A DNA stretch of 33,941 nucleotides from an uncultured Coxiella sp. GTDB lineage: Bacteria; Pseudomonadota; Gammaproteobacteria; Coxiellales; Coxiellaceae. The position numbers were made by a program, and so were the translations under genes. Positions 1-8,369 of this stretch are shown here, piece by piece; positions within the stretch are counted from its first letter, which is position 1, and the number at the start of each line of letters is the position of its first letter. The notes below the pieces were generated by a model that worked only from the letters and a program-made list of their open reading frames with translations, was not told the DNA's origin and did no database searches. Where the stretch lies: NCBI GenBank assembly GCA_902623005.1, contig CACNSC010000003.1:98610-132550 (forward strand), given 5' to 3'.

Positions 1-260
1 TTAATAATTTATATCGCTAGATAAACAATGTGAGCCACTAATACTTCTGCCGATCTGATGATTATTCATGCCAAATGCAAACGGTACGATCGCCAATCGC
101 ACAGTAAATAGAAGGCCACCCTCAGCAGTAGAAATCAAGTTTAAAGCGAAGGACTGTCTACAGATTAAAATAAAAAAATAATTTGAAAGAGTTAAAGCAG
201 AGAAAACAGGCCTGTCGTCATTTTAGATTAACTAGCTTCTTAATTGTTTTTTACCATGAC
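1..260. other. Left-edge stretch with no supported gene
   Basis: No gene can be supported here. On the minus strand a frame stays open for about 73 codons (positions 222 to 4, stop at 3-1), but its only ATG is near the end (69-67) and no Shine-Dalgarno sequence is visible. A 37-codon plus-strand ORF starting at about 74 also lacks a ribosome binding site. A perfect 10-base palindrome, ACAGGCCTGT, lies at 206-215 and is followed on the minus strand by TTTT. It could contribute to ending the dacB-like transcript, but it has no loop, so it is not called a terminator. Confidence 0.4.
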
Positions 261-1730
261 TTATGTCGATTTGATATCAGTGCGGGCTGAGAAGCTGGAA
301 GTGATTAGTAACTGGCATAAGCGATCTTCGTAATGATGAAAACGCTTTGCTGGTCCAACGAAGCCATTTGAGACGATGACAAAAATTAGTTTCCCATTAT
401 TGGGTGTGTTGATAAAACCAGCCAAACTGCTTACGCCAGACATAGAGCCGGTTTTTGCAGCAATTCTTTTTGACTGACGGTAAGACTTCATGCGATAGGC
501 CAATGTGCCGGCTTCTCCAGGTTTTGGTAGTGCTGCTTTAAGGTCACTACTCAGCTGATTTTGTTGTTGAATAAAATAAAGTAATTGAGAGAACTGTTGT
601 GGGGACATGAGATTGTAACGGGATAAACCGGCACCGTCAGTGATAATAGATGATGAAAGGTCAATGTTAGCGGATCCTTTAAAAATATGTTGCATAGCAT
701 GAATGCCATTTTGCCAAGTGCCAGGTTTTTCATAATAGACATGGCCAATGGTTTTAAGTAGCGCATCGGCCGCTAAGTTATCCGATTGTGTTAGCATGTG
801 TTTGACAATGTCGGATAGTGTTGCCGAATCATGATTGGCAAGTAAATGTTGTTGGTTGCCGGTTGCGGCTTTGAATTCAATAGCGTTGTACTTGATACCC
901 TGAGCAACAGCGGCCTGCTTAACCTCGAGTTTAACATAGGGTTTTGGATCTCTAATGGCGAGAGAGCGCCTTTGTACTTTGTGATTTTTAGTGATACATC
1001 CGGCAATAATGTAATTGTTATTAGTGTCACTGTGAATAGTGAGCGGACAGTTTTTATAATAACCTTGAGTGATGCGAGCATTGTTGGACAATTTGACCAG
1101 TGAAGTTGGAAGATTAATTGATAAAATCGGTTTTGTTTGCGACGGTTTGTCGGTTGTTAAATGCAGAAGGAATTTATTTTGATTAATATTAGCCGCACTT
1201 AACGGTGCAGCAAAGCTATAACTGAGATCGTCCCACAGCCAGCCGGGCGGGTAGTAAACATCGTCAAAGGCTGAGGTATCCAAATAGATATGCCCAGTGA
1301 TAGCGTCAACTCCTTGTTTCTTTAAAGTATGAAACAGTTCGTTTAGATCTTTGGAGGAGAAATAAGGGTCACCACTAAAATGAATGTAAATATCACCATT
1401 GAGTACATGATGGCTAGGCTTTACTAAAGAGGTAATGGTTGTGCTATAAGTGAAGTCAGGATGAAGATAGAGCAATGATGCTGTCGCTACGAATAACTTT
1501 TGTATACTAGCTGGAATAAAAAGTTGCTCTGAGTTTCTTTGAAATAAAATTTTTCCAGTTTTAGCCGATTGAATAATAATGCCTGTATGGGCTTTGGGGT
1601 TAGCAGCTGGATAAGCCTGATCAACAAGCTTAAGTAAGCTTACGTTTTCTGATGAGGATGCTGCAAAGGTTAGAGAAGACAGCAGTATAATAGTAATTAA
1701 TAATAGGCGGTTTAAATGAGCTTTGATCAC
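261..1730 (-). CDS. dacB: D-alanyl-D-alanine carboxypeptidase/endopeptidase, PBP4 (DacB) family
   Basis: Periplasmic serine peptidase of the S13 (PBP4) family, expected to remove the terminal D-Ala from muropeptides and/or cleave DD-crosslinks. All three penicillin-binding motifs are visible: SIQK (S75, K78), SDN (316-318) and KTGS (426-429). The wide spacing between the first two, filled by a large insertion, is typical of the family. The longest frame begins at ATG 1790, but that start overlaps the upstream gene by 59 bases. The GTG at 1730 lies one base after the upstream stop codon and gives a clean signal peptide: VIKAHLNR, then a hydrophobic run ending near TFAAS. I therefore choose GTG and a protein of about 489 aa. 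The one-base spacing implies translational coupling to the membrane protein gene upstream. Confidence 0.9.
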   Translation of the reverse strand: MIKAHLNRLLLITIILLSSLTFAASSSENVSLLKLVDQAYPAANPKAHTGIIIQSAKTGKILFQRNSEQLFIPASIQKLFVATASLLYLHPDFTYSTTITSLVKPSHHVLNGDIYIHFSGDPYFSSKDLNELFHTLKKQGVDAITGHIYLDTSAFDDVYYPPGWLWDDLSYSFAAPLSAANINQNKFLLHLTTDKPSQTKPILSINLPTSLVKLSNNARITQGYYKNCPLTIHSDTNNNYIIAGCITKNHKVQRRSLAIRDPKPYVKLEVKQAAVAQGIKYNAIEFKAATGNQQHLLANHDSATLSDIVKHMLTQSDNLAADALLKTIGHVYYEKPGTWQNGIHAMQHIFKGSANIDLSSSIITDGAGLSRYNLMSPQQFSQLLYFIQQQNQLSSDLKAALPKPGEAGTLAYRMKSYRQSKRIAAKTGSMSGVSSLAGFINTPNNGKLIFVIVSNGFVGPAKRFHHYEDRLCQLLITSSFSARTDIKST

Positions 1731-1731
1731 C

Positions 1732-2256
1732 TTAGCTCGCTCGTCTGTGTTGAATATGAAGGATGATATAAATAGCAATCGCAACAACAATGATAACCGG
1801 TACCATAATCACGGACAGGTACGCTTGAACCATGGCAGCTCCAACAGCAAAGATACCTAGAGTAATCCCGATGAGTAAAAACATTGGGTCGGTATAAACA
1901 CCAGCAAGAAAAACACTCAAAGCCAATAAGGTAATACTCATTAAGCCAGCTTGTGTGGTACCCATAATCCCTGTGCTGACAAAGAAAGTCGTTAGATAAA
2001 TTAGAATTAGTAAACCAACCCAGTGAAGGATTTGATGCCAAATGGTTGCGATCATCTCTGTTTCACTGGTTCTATCGATATACCAATAAAGCCAGATCGA
2101 TAATAGTGCAAAGACTACGGATGTGATTTGTGCATATAGCCAAAAAGATTTGTGGTGTAAGTCCATAATCACAAGACCAATAAACCCCATGACTAGCATC
2201 GCACCAAACACAAATATTCGAGCTTTAAAATGTTTGCTAGCGATTGACGAGGACAT
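1732..2256 (-). CDS. Polytopic membrane protein of unknown function
   Basis: A 174-aa, strongly hydrophobic protein that I do not recognise. Six likely membrane helices can be read at about residues 13-31, 38-58, 75-95, 100-118, 122-140 and 143-166. Loops are short, and the tail HIQHRRAS is basic and probably cytoplasmic. The start ATG at 2256 has a good Shine-Dalgarno sequence (GGAG, seven bases upstream). The stop is one base before the GTG start of the PBP4-like gene, so the two are probably co-transcribed. A role in the envelope is only a guess from that neighbour. No catalytic motif or transporter signature is evident. Confidence 0.75.
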   Translation of the reverse strand: MSSSIASKHFKARIFVFGAMLVMGFIGLVIMDLHHKSFWLYAQITSVVFALLSIWLYWYIDRTSETEMIATIWHQILHWVGLLILIYLTTFFVSTGIMGTTQAGLMSITLLALSVFLAGVYTDPMFLLIGITLGIFAVGAAMVQAYLSVIMVPVIIVVAIAIYIILHIQHRRAS

Positions 2257-2337
2257 GCAGAAGCTCCACTGAAAAATAAAAACTGCAGTCAGAATAACAA
2301 GATAGGTTTATTGCGACAAGAGTATCTTAAGGTTGCA

Positions 2338-3417
2338 TTATTCAGTGTTGGCAATAGGGCGAATCCAAGGTTGTTGATGATGATAGTCTGTGGGTAACGC
2401 CGCGAGCGCATCTTTTGCCTGTTGAATTGAGCTGTAGTTGCCGCTTACTAAGATAAAGTGCATGGTTTTATCTTGCATTACTTGAATGATTTTGCTGTTT
2501 GCTAGATTGAGTTGTTTTTGTAGAGCTTGAGTGGCAATGAGATTATGGCTATTACTCCACTGCAGTGCGAAGTGAGTTTTTAGGGGGTCTGACTTTAAGG
2601 CTGTGGCTGTCTTAGTATCGGTTATAGGTTGAGTTTTTTGTACATCGACTGTTTTTAGTGTCGGTGGTTCTTTAGTAACAGCTGTGACTGATTTTTCTGG
2701 TGATTTAGTGGGTTGCGGGTTTAAGTAGTCGCTTGTTGACTGAATGCTTGGTAGTAACGGTTGAGCATGGTGTTGAGGTTTGGGTAAGTGTTGTGTCTGC
2801 CAAATGACATAAACTAAAATTGCCAATAAAAACCAGGAAATCATTTTTACTTTATGTTGTTTAATAACGGTGATTGATCCGTCATCAAATTTTTTCATTA
2901 TCGAATTTTGATGCTGCTTAATACCGTCAAGTTTTTCAGCAAAAGGATAGTGGTTTTGGTTTTTTTCATCAATCGGCTGTATTTTTTTTATTAATGCAGC
3001 GGTGCCACTGAGTATGATGTCGATGAATCGATGTTTAAGATAGGCTTGTTGAGCATGAAGATGAATTAAAGCGTGCAGTACTGTTATTGGCAGGGCTTCT
3101 GCATTTTCTATCAATAAAATAGTGTGGGTTGAGCAGTTTTCTGCTTGATTTAAAAATGCTTGCAGCATTTTCTCTAAGCTCATATTGGGGTGATCAAGCT
3201 GGTTTTTTTTCAGTCGCTTGGATAATGCTTTTTCAAGATCAAGGTTAGAACGACATAAAATGACATCTTGATCAGATAAGTGCTCGCCAATAAAGCGGGA
3301 TATCGTTTTTTGGCAAGCCTCTTGTGAGGATTGCGTAAAAACCGGAATCAAGTCGCTCTTATGTTGTGATTGAGCAAGTAGTGCCTCGATAGTATCCGGT
3401 TTAATGAAGTTTGCCAT
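2338..3417 (-). CDS. DamX-like SPOR-domain membrane protein with degenerate AAA-like N-terminus
   Basis: 359 aa. Layout: cytoplasmic N-terminal region (about 1-190), one membrane helix (about 191-207, KMISWFLLAILVYVIW), a Pro/Thr/Lys-rich periplasmic linker (about 208-280) and a C-terminal SPOR-like domain (about 282-355, from HFALQWS to WIRPI). The N-terminal region resembles the ExeA/DamX ATPase fold: TILLIENAEAL (99-109) looks like a Walker B strand. The place where a Walker A loop is expected reads VFTQSSQEACQKTI, without GxxGxGK. SPOR domains bind glycan strands stripped of peptides at division sites, and DamX is a septal protein of E. coli; the assignment here rests on architecture. It is a single gene with 81 bases to the membrane protein downstream. 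No strong ribosome binding site was seen. Confidence 0.65.
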   Translation of the reverse strand: MANFIKPDTIEALLAQSQHKSDLIPVFTQSSQEACQKTISRFIGEHLSDQDVILCRSNLDLEKALSKRLKKNQLDHPNMSLEKMLQAFLNQAENCSTHTILLIENAEALPITVLHALIHLHAQQAYLKHRFIDIILSGTAALIKKIQPIDEKNQNHYPFAEKLDGIKQHQNSIMKKFDDGSITVIKQHKVKMISWFLLAILVYVIWQTQHLPKPQHHAQPLLPSIQSTSDYLNPQPTKSPEKSVTAVTKEPPTLKTVDVQKTQPITDTKTATALKSDPLKTHFALQWSNSHNLIATQALQKQLNLANSKIIQVMQDKTMHFILVSGNYSSIQQAKDALAALPTDYHHQQPWIRPIANTE

Positions 3418-3539
3418 GTGCTGTTTTTAACGAGCCGTCAATGAAATTGTCTAATTGTAGGGTCAAGCGACAAAGAAAAACAAGCATCACTATTGGTCTA
3501 ATACTAATTGGTTATCAACATCTATGTCTTTAGGATGAA

Positions 3540-3566
3540 AAAAAACCGCAACAAGTGCGGTTTTTT
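3540..3566 (-). terminator. Rho-independent terminator of the porin gene
   Basis: Perfect 9-bp hairpin: AAAACCGCA (3542-3550), loop ACAAG, TGCGGTTTT (3556-3564). It is flanked by A-runs on one side and T-runs on the other, so each strand ends in U's. It lies 17 bases beyond the stop codon of the minus-strand porin gene. Confidence 0.85.
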
Positions 3567-3582
3567 AATGCAGGAAATAGTA

Positions 3583-4893
3583 TTAAAAATAAAATCCCAT
3601 AACAGCCGTAATAACATTAGAGTGGCCACCACCAGTAGGACCCTCTTTATTATCACCCGTTGCTGAATCGTCACTGGTATAGTTGGTGTAGTAGCTATAT
3701 TGCAGGGCTTGAATAGTATCTCGCCAAATGGAAGTGCTTGCGACTACGTTATAACTCCTCTTAGGCAGGTTGAGCGCCAATGACTCCCAGGTTTCACCGT
3801 AAAGGAATCCAATTAATGAAGGTTTACCATGAATATTCATGGCGTAATCTATTTCAGCTTGCAATGCGCTAGGTTTTGCTCCCTCGTTGTTAAATGAAAG
3901 GTCATTAGCGTCGAACGCTTCAGTTGCAGAGACGTATTCGCCGATTAGCGTGAATTTTCCAACACCAATCGAGCCATAAATATCGGCACCCGGTACATCG
4001 TGTGCCAATTCAACGCCATTCACTTCAAAGCCCTCAAACTCTGACGATGAGTTATCGCCACTACCATAACCGGTATCCCTCATGCCTTGTGAGTCAGCAA
4101 TATTCGAAACATAGCTCACGCCAAATTCAAAAGGAATTTTTCCTTCTGATCGTTTAAAGCCAAGATTCGCACCACCTTCTTGAGATAATGAGTTGCGTGT
4201 CGATTGATAGGTGTTATAGGCAAATGCTTCGGCATAAATACCATTTTTTGAATAACCAATCAGTGTGGAGGTATCTAGAATCTGAGCTAGGGATTTAGTA
4301 ACAGGGGTCGTCCACATGGCAGAATTATATCGACCGAATGGCATGTACATTTTACCGGTTGAGAAGTAGATAGGTGATTGATCAAGGTTACCAATCGTTG
4401 CATAACCCATGTTGAGGTAAATCGTATTTTGTGGATTCCGGCTACCTGTGATGACGGGAATATTTTGGTAATCCAACGAAATGAAACCACTCACCCATGG
4501 ATTAATAAAAGTTGCTGTTTCAAGCTCTGCAGTACCGATGGAGCTACTGAAGTCAGTCGAGTCTGTGGACTCATCGTCCATGATGAAGTTGCCTTCAAAA
4601 GCACCGCCAAGAATAATTGTTGGTCTATCACTGGAGATGTTTTTTTCTTCGGTATAGTCGTTAAATAATTGATGCATCTTCAGCAGCGATAAGTCGTGGT
4701 TGGTCGGTGATAGCCCATACAGAAGATCAGAACCGTCTTGGCTAGATTCCGGCCCTAGCAGTGGTGCAGTAATTACCGTAGGAATATGCTTGTAAAACAA
4801 TTCGTCGAATTGCGTGCTGGGGTCGTCAGCGAAACTCAGTGATGCTGTCGCCATCGTAGCTATGAAGGCACATACTCGTTTAATGTGAGTCAT
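3583..4893 (-). CDS. LbtU/FupA-like outer-membrane porin (putative siderophore porin)
   Basis: Mature beta-barrel outer-membrane protein of about 436 aa. The start ATG at 4893 is chosen over the longer frame (4977) because AAAGGAG stands eight bases upstream and a clean Sec signal peptide follows (MTHIKRVCAFIATMATASLSFA, cleavage before DDPST). The C-terminus VMGFYF ends in Phe, the usual signal for barrel assembly. The segments INPWVSGFISLDYQ and STGKMYMPFGRYNSAMWTTP resemble the LbtU family of Legionella/Coxiella porins. LbtU imports the siderophore legiobactin and related Francisella FupA/FslE proteins take up iron, but the substrate here cannot be read from sequence. The gene is monocistronic, with its own terminator, and divergent from pyrC. 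Confidence 0.65.
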   Translation of the reverse strand: MTHIKRVCAFIATMATASLSFADDPSTQFDELFYKHIPTVITAPLLGPESSQDGSDLLYGLSPTNHDLSLLKMHQLFNDYTEEKNISSDRPTIILGGAFEGNFIMDDESTDSTDFSSSIGTAELETATFINPWVSGFISLDYQNIPVITGSRNPQNTIYLNMGYATIGNLDQSPIYFSTGKMYMPFGRYNSAMWTTPVTKSLAQILDTSTLIGYSKNGIYAEAFAYNTYQSTRNSLSQEGGANLGFKRSEGKIPFEFGVSYVSNIADSQGMRDTGYGSGDNSSSEFEGFEVNGVELAHDVPGADIYGSIGVGKFTLIGEYVSATEAFDANDLSFNNEGAKPSALQAEIDYAMNIHGKPSLIGFLYGETWESLALNLPKRSYNVVASTSIWRDTIQALQYSYYTNYTSDDSATGDNKEGPTGGGHSNVITAVMGFYF

Positions 4894-4948
4894 ATTGTTT
4901 CTCCTTTGAACACAAGGGGGGTGTTGTGAATAAAAAAATGAATGCGAA

Positions 4949-4977
4949 AAGCTACCGTAACCTTTGCACGAATGCAA
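4949..4977 (-). promoter_or_regulatory. Candidate promoter of the LbtU-like porin, within an inverted repeat
   Basis: On the minus strand TTGCAT (4977-4972), 17 bases, TAGCTT (4954-4949). The -35 region sits inside the inverted repeat TTGCA-CGAA-TGCAA (4964-4977), which could be an operator. The -10 match is weak. I saw no recognisable Fur box in the 188-base interval upstream of the gene. Confidence 0.35.
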
Positions 4978-5081
4978 TATATCGTGTCCAATGTCTCGCG
5001 CCTGGATGACATGGCTGATAATTACGGGTGTTTTAGGTAGACTGTTTTATCAAGATATTTTTGACCTTTACTGAGAAGCAA

Positions 5082-6167
5082 ATGACCAGTCCATTAGTCT
5101 TACGAGCGCCGGATGATTGGCATTGCCACTTGCGTGACGGCGCGATGCTAGCCAGAACTGTATCTGATCAATCGCGTTATTTCAGCCGTAGCATGGTGAT
5201 GCCTAACTTGGAGTCACCAGTAGTTTCGGTTCAACTAGCGGAAGCTTATTACCAGCGTATTTTACAGCACATTCCCTCCGATTCACGTTGGCAACCGTGC
5301 ATGACACTTTATATGACGGAAACTCTGACAGAAGCGATGATTCAACAAGCTAAAGCTTCTGAGCAGGTGCTAGCCATTAAACTTTACCCAGCAGGTGCAA
5401 CGACCTTGTCAGATGCAGGAGTCTCGAATCCAAACAACATCTACCCGCAGTTGGCTGCGATGGAGGCGGTTGACTTACCGTTGTTGGTTCATGGTGAGGT
5501 GGTCGACCACAGCTGTGATATTTTTGATCGCGAGGCACGATTCATAGATCAATACTTACAGCCGATTACTCAGCGTTTTCCTCAATTGCGCATTGTTCTT
5601 GAGCACATCACCACCTCGGCTGCGGTACAATTTGTTCGGGAAGCGTCAAAAAATGTCGCAGCAACGATTACGCCACAGCATCTGTTATTGAATCGTAATG
5701 ATCTTTTAGTCGGTGGATTGAAACCACATTATTACTGCTTACCGATTTTGAAGCGCTCGCAGGATCAAGATGCTTTAATCGAAGCGGCAATCTCCAATGA
5801 TCCGAGTTTTTTTCTAGGTACTGACAGTGCGCCTCATGTTAAATCGGCCAAGCAATCTGCTTGTGGATGTGCTGGTATTTATTCCGCACACGCTGCATTA
5901 GAGTTTTATGCCACCGTGTTTGAACAACACCATGCATTGGATAGATTGGAAGGATTCGCTAGTATTTTTGGTGCTAATTTTTATAAATTACCATTAAACA
6001 CGCACAAGGTATGTTTAACTAAACAAGCATGGGCGGTGCCAGAAGAGTTGAGTTTTGGTGAAGAAACTGTCGTGCCTTTGTTAGCTGGGCAAAATATAGC
6101 GTGGCAAGTAAGGCCTGTAGTGGCAACCAGTATTAGCGATCATATAACGATTGAGGAGAAAGTGTGA
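5082..6167 (+). CDS. pyrC: Dihydroorotase (pyrC, class II)
   Basis: Third step of pyrimidine synthesis: interconverts carbamoyl-aspartate and dihydroorotate. It closely follows the E. coli PyrC pattern along its whole length. Visible zinc-site residues: DDWHCHLRDG (H14, H16), the carboxylated lysine in IKLYPA (K100), H137 in LLVHGEV, H175 in LEHITT, and catalytic D248 in FLGTDSAPH. The frame can be extended to TTG 5061, but ATG 5082 (361 aa) matches the usual N-terminus (MTSP...) and has GAGA a few bases upstream, so it is preferred. The stop overlaps the rnt start by four bases (GTGA), indicating coupled translation. Confidence 0.95.
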   Translation: MTSPLVLRAPDDWHCHLRDGAMLARTVSDQSRYFSRSMVMPNLESPVVSVQLAEAYYQRILQHIPSDSRWQPCMTLYMTETLTEAMIQQAKASEQVLAIKLYPAGATTLSDAGVSNPNNIYPQLAAMEAVDLPLLVHGEVVDHSCDIFDREARFIDQYLQPITQRFPQLRIVLEHITTSAAVQFVREASKNVAATITPQHLLLNRNDLLVGGLKPHYYCLPILKRSQDQDALIEAAISNDPSFFLGTDSAPHVKSAKQSACGCAGIYSAHAALEFYATVFEQHHALDRLEGFASIFGANFYKLPLNTHKVCLTKQAWAVPEELSFGEETVVPLLAGQNIAWQVRPVVATSISDHITIEEKV

Positions 6168-6781
6168 GCACAACAATAAAAAAGCGATTCGATGGCTACT
6201 TGCCCGTAGTTATTGATGTTGAGACTGGTGGTGTTGATGACACCCGGCATGCGCTGTTGGAAATTGCTGCTGTTTGGGTTGATTACCAGTCGGATGGTCT
6301 TTTGACGCCACAAGATTCTTTTTCAACTCATGTCATTCCATTTGAAGGCGCTGTGATAGATCCTAAAGCATTAGAGATTAATCATATCGATCCTGATCAC
6401 CCGTTTCGTTTCGCATTACCTGAAGAACAGGTACTAACCGAATTATTTACCTTTGTTGAAAAAGCGTTGCATAAAACTGGCTGTCGTCGTGCTGTGTTGG
6501 TAGGCCACAATGCGCATTTTGATTTAGGCTTCTTAATGGCCGCGGTTAAGAGAGTGGGTTTGAAGAAAACCCCATTTCATAGTTTTACTTGTTTTGATAC
6601 TGCAACACTGTCTGGTTTGGCGTGTCAGAAAACGGTGCTCGCTAAAGCTATACGCGTGGCCAATATTGCTTTCGATGAAAATGAAGCGCATTCAGCGGTC
6701 TACGATACGGTAAAAACAGCTGAGTTATTTTGTCATATTATCAATCAGTACGATGCGGCGCTTAAGCTGGTTGATGCCTAG
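6164..6781 (+). CDS. rnt: Ribonuclease T
   Basis: 3'-5' exoribonuclease of the DEDDh family that trims tRNA CCA ends and finishes 3' ends of stable RNAs (5S, 23S). 205 aa, close to the E. coli enzyme (215). The five catalytic residues are in place: D18 and E20 in VIDVETGG, D120 in GHNAHFD, H176 and D181 in HSAVYDTVK. The start is GTG 6164, overlapping the pyrC stop, with GAGGAG just upstream. The pairing with pyrC is seen in other gammaproteobacteria. Confidence 0.93.
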   Translation: MSTTIKKRFDGYLPVVIDVETGGVDDTRHALLEIAAVWVDYQSDGLLTPQDSFSTHVIPFEGAVIDPKALEINHIDPDHPFRFALPEEQVLTELFTFVEKALHKTGCRRAVLVGHNAHFDLGFLMAAVKRVGLKKTPFHSFTCFDTATLSGLACQKTVLAKAIRVANIAFDENEAHSAVYDTVKTAELFCHIINQYDAALKLVDA

Positions 6782-6791
6782 CGTGGGACAC

Positions 6792-6817
6792 AAAAAAGGC
6801 CTCACTAGGAGACCTTT
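6792..6817 (-). terminator. Terminator of the peroxiredoxin gene
   Basis: Hairpin AAAGGCCTC (6795-6803), loop ACTAG, GAGACCTTT (6809-6817) with one C/A mismatch. On the minus strand the stem is followed by a run of T's (complement of 6792-6797), so it fits termination of the minus-strand gene ending at 6840. It may also stop rnt readthrough. Confidence 0.65.
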
Positions 6818-6839
6818 CATGCTAAATCTTCAATCTGAT

Positions 6840-7445
6840 TTATAGTGCGTCAGCATGCTCAGTTAAGTACTCTGCAACACCTTTAGGGTTGGCTTGCATT
6901 CCAGCATCGCCCATTTTCCAGTTTGCAGGGCATACTTCACCGTGTTTTTCATGGAATTGAAGAGCATCAACGATGCGCAAGATCTCAGCCATATTTCTAC
7001 CTAAAGGTAGGTCATTTACGATTTGAGAGCGTACAGTGTGTGATTGATCAACAATGAATACACCGCGGAAAGCAACACCAGCTTCTGGATGCTCAACGTC
7101 GTAGCCTTGGCAGATGCTGTGGTTTACATCAGCAACTAAGGTGTATTGAAGCGGCCCGATACCACCGTTGTTGATCGGTGTGTTACGCCACGCGTTGTGA
7201 GTGAATTGTGAATCAATAGAGACACCAATCACTTCGACATTGCGTTTTTTGAATTCTTGTTGTGCTTTGTCCATGGCAATCAGTTCAGAAGGGCAAACAA
7301 AGGTAAAATCTAAAGGATAGAAGAAAATGACGCTGTATTTGCCAGCGGTTTCTTTATAATAATTGAAATTATCAACAATTTGGCCATCGGCTAAGACGGC
7401 TGCTGATGTGAAGTCGGGTGCGGCTCTACCTACTAAAACTGACAT
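6840..7445 (-). CDS. Typical 2-Cys peroxiredoxin (AhpC/Prx1 type)
   Basis: Thiol peroxidase that reduces H2O2 and organic peroxides in the cytoplasm. 201 aa, normal length. Peroxidatic Cys51 lies in DFTFVCPSE and resolving Cys172 in GEVCPANWK, as in the typical 2-Cys subgroup. GGIG (94-97) and a C-terminal AEYL echo the motifs linked with over-oxidation sensitivity, though the usual YF is YL here. The start ATG 7445 has GGAG upstream. No ahpF or thioredoxin reductase gene lies nearby, so the electron donor is unknown. A promoter and a terminator bracket the gene, so it is probably a single-gene unit. Confidence 0.93.
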   Translation of the reverse strand: MSVLVGRAAPDFTSAAVLADGQIVDNFNYYKETAGKYSVIFFYPLDFTFVCPSELIAMDKAQQEFKKRNVEVIGVSIDSQFTHNAWRNTPINNGGIGPLQYTLVADVNHSICQGYDVEHPEAGVAFRGVFIVDQSHTVRSQIVNDLPLGRNMAEILRIVDALQFHEKHGEVCPANWKMGDAGMQANPKGVAEYLTEHADAL

Positions 7446-7485
7446 AAAATTACTCCTAAAACGGTTAATTGCACAAAATTAGTGT

Positions 7486-7514
7486 AATTTAGGGGGTGAT
7501 GCAGTTCATGTCAA
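7486..7514 (-). promoter_or_regulatory. Sigma70-type promoter of the peroxiredoxin gene
   Basis: Read on the minus strand: consensus -35 TTGACA (7514-7509), 17-base spacer, -10 TAAATT (7491-7486). Transcription would begin about 35 bases upstream of the ATG at 7445. No OxyR-type operator was recognised. Confidence 0.6.
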
Positions 7515-7604
7515 TAGTGTTTAAAAAATAATCACCCTAGAAAAAGCAGTTTAACTGTTGTATCTTGATTTGGATGTTAATGGTTGTCTTCGCCGGGTTA
7601 AAAT

Positions 7605-8348
7605 ATGAATAAAAATCAACAGGTTAAGTTAGATGGTGAGATTCGGGTCGCGATCAGTGGTTATCAAGGAAAAATGGGACGAATGGCGGTGGCTGCCATT
7701 GAAAAAGAGCCTGGGTTGGCCTTGGTGGCAACGATTGGTCGCCAAGATGACTTGCTGAGGGCATTAAAGCAAGATCAGCCTGACGTGTTAATTGATTTCA
7801 CCTTACCGGATTGCGTGTTTCAGCACGCGCGGTTAGCCATTGCGGCTGGAGTAAGGCCTGTGATTGGTGCAAGTGGATTAACTCAAGACAATATCGCTAG
7901 TTTGCAACGCGACTGCCAAACCCAACAATTGGGAGGCATTGTGGTGCCTAATTTTTCAATCAGTGCTGTCTTAATGATGCAAATGGCATCCCAAGCTGCG
8001 CGCTACTTCCCCCATGCCGAGATTATCGAAATGCACCACCCTAAGAAGGTCGATGCGCCATCGGGTACTGCAATTGCTACGGCTGAGCGCATGCAAGGTA
8101 TGGCTACGGCAATGTCTAATGATCATCCCGCGGCACATTGTGTTGATGGCGTGCCAATACATTCGATCCGAATGCCCGGATTGTTTGCGCATCAACAAGT
8201 GATTTTTAGTCGAGAGGGCGAGCGTTTAACGCTTCAGCAAGATTGTACCGATCGGCAGGCCATGATGCCTGGTGTCATTATGGCGACTCGCTTCGTGCAT
8301 CAATCTTCGGAATTTCATTACGGTTTAGATGCGGCGTTGATGCCTTAA
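7605..8348 (+). CDS. dapB: 4-hydroxy-tetrahydrodipicolinate reductase (DapB)
   Basis: NAD(P)H-dependent step of the lysine/meso-diaminopimelate pathway, feeding peptidoglycan and lysine synthesis. 247 aa, somewhat shorter than the E. coli enzyme (273). The N-terminal Rossmann motif is GYQGKMG (19-25). The substrate-binding and catalytic signature EMHHPKKVDAPSGTA includes H144, H145, K148 and PSGT (152-155). The start ATG 7605 has no strong Shine-Dalgarno sequence. The gene stands alone on the plus strand, facing the M50-type gene with a 21-base gap and no clear terminator between them. Confidence 0.95.
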   Translation: MNKNQQVKLDGEIRVAISGYQGKMGRMAVAAIEKEPGLALVATIGRQDDLLRALKQDQPDVLIDFTLPDCVFQHARLAIAAGVRPVIGASGLTQDNIASLQRDCQTQQLGGIVVPNFSISAVLMMQMASQAARYFPHAEIIEMHHPKKVDAPSGTAIATAERMQGMATAMSNDHPAAHCVDGVPIHSIRMPGLFAHQQVIFSREGERLTLQQDCTDRQAMMPGVIMATRFVHQSSEFHYGLDAALMP

Positions 8349-8369
8349 TCATAAAGACAAATTGTGCAA

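Noticed and set aside
74-190. 37-codon plus-strand ORF (MPNANGTIANRT...)
   Set aside because: No Shine-Dalgarno sequence and Lys-rich run-off ending in a poly-A stretch; no independent support.
3418-3582. Promoter for the DamX-like gene (TTGACC / TTGATA candidates)
   Set aside because: None of the candidate -35 hexamers has a matching -10 at 16-18 bases.
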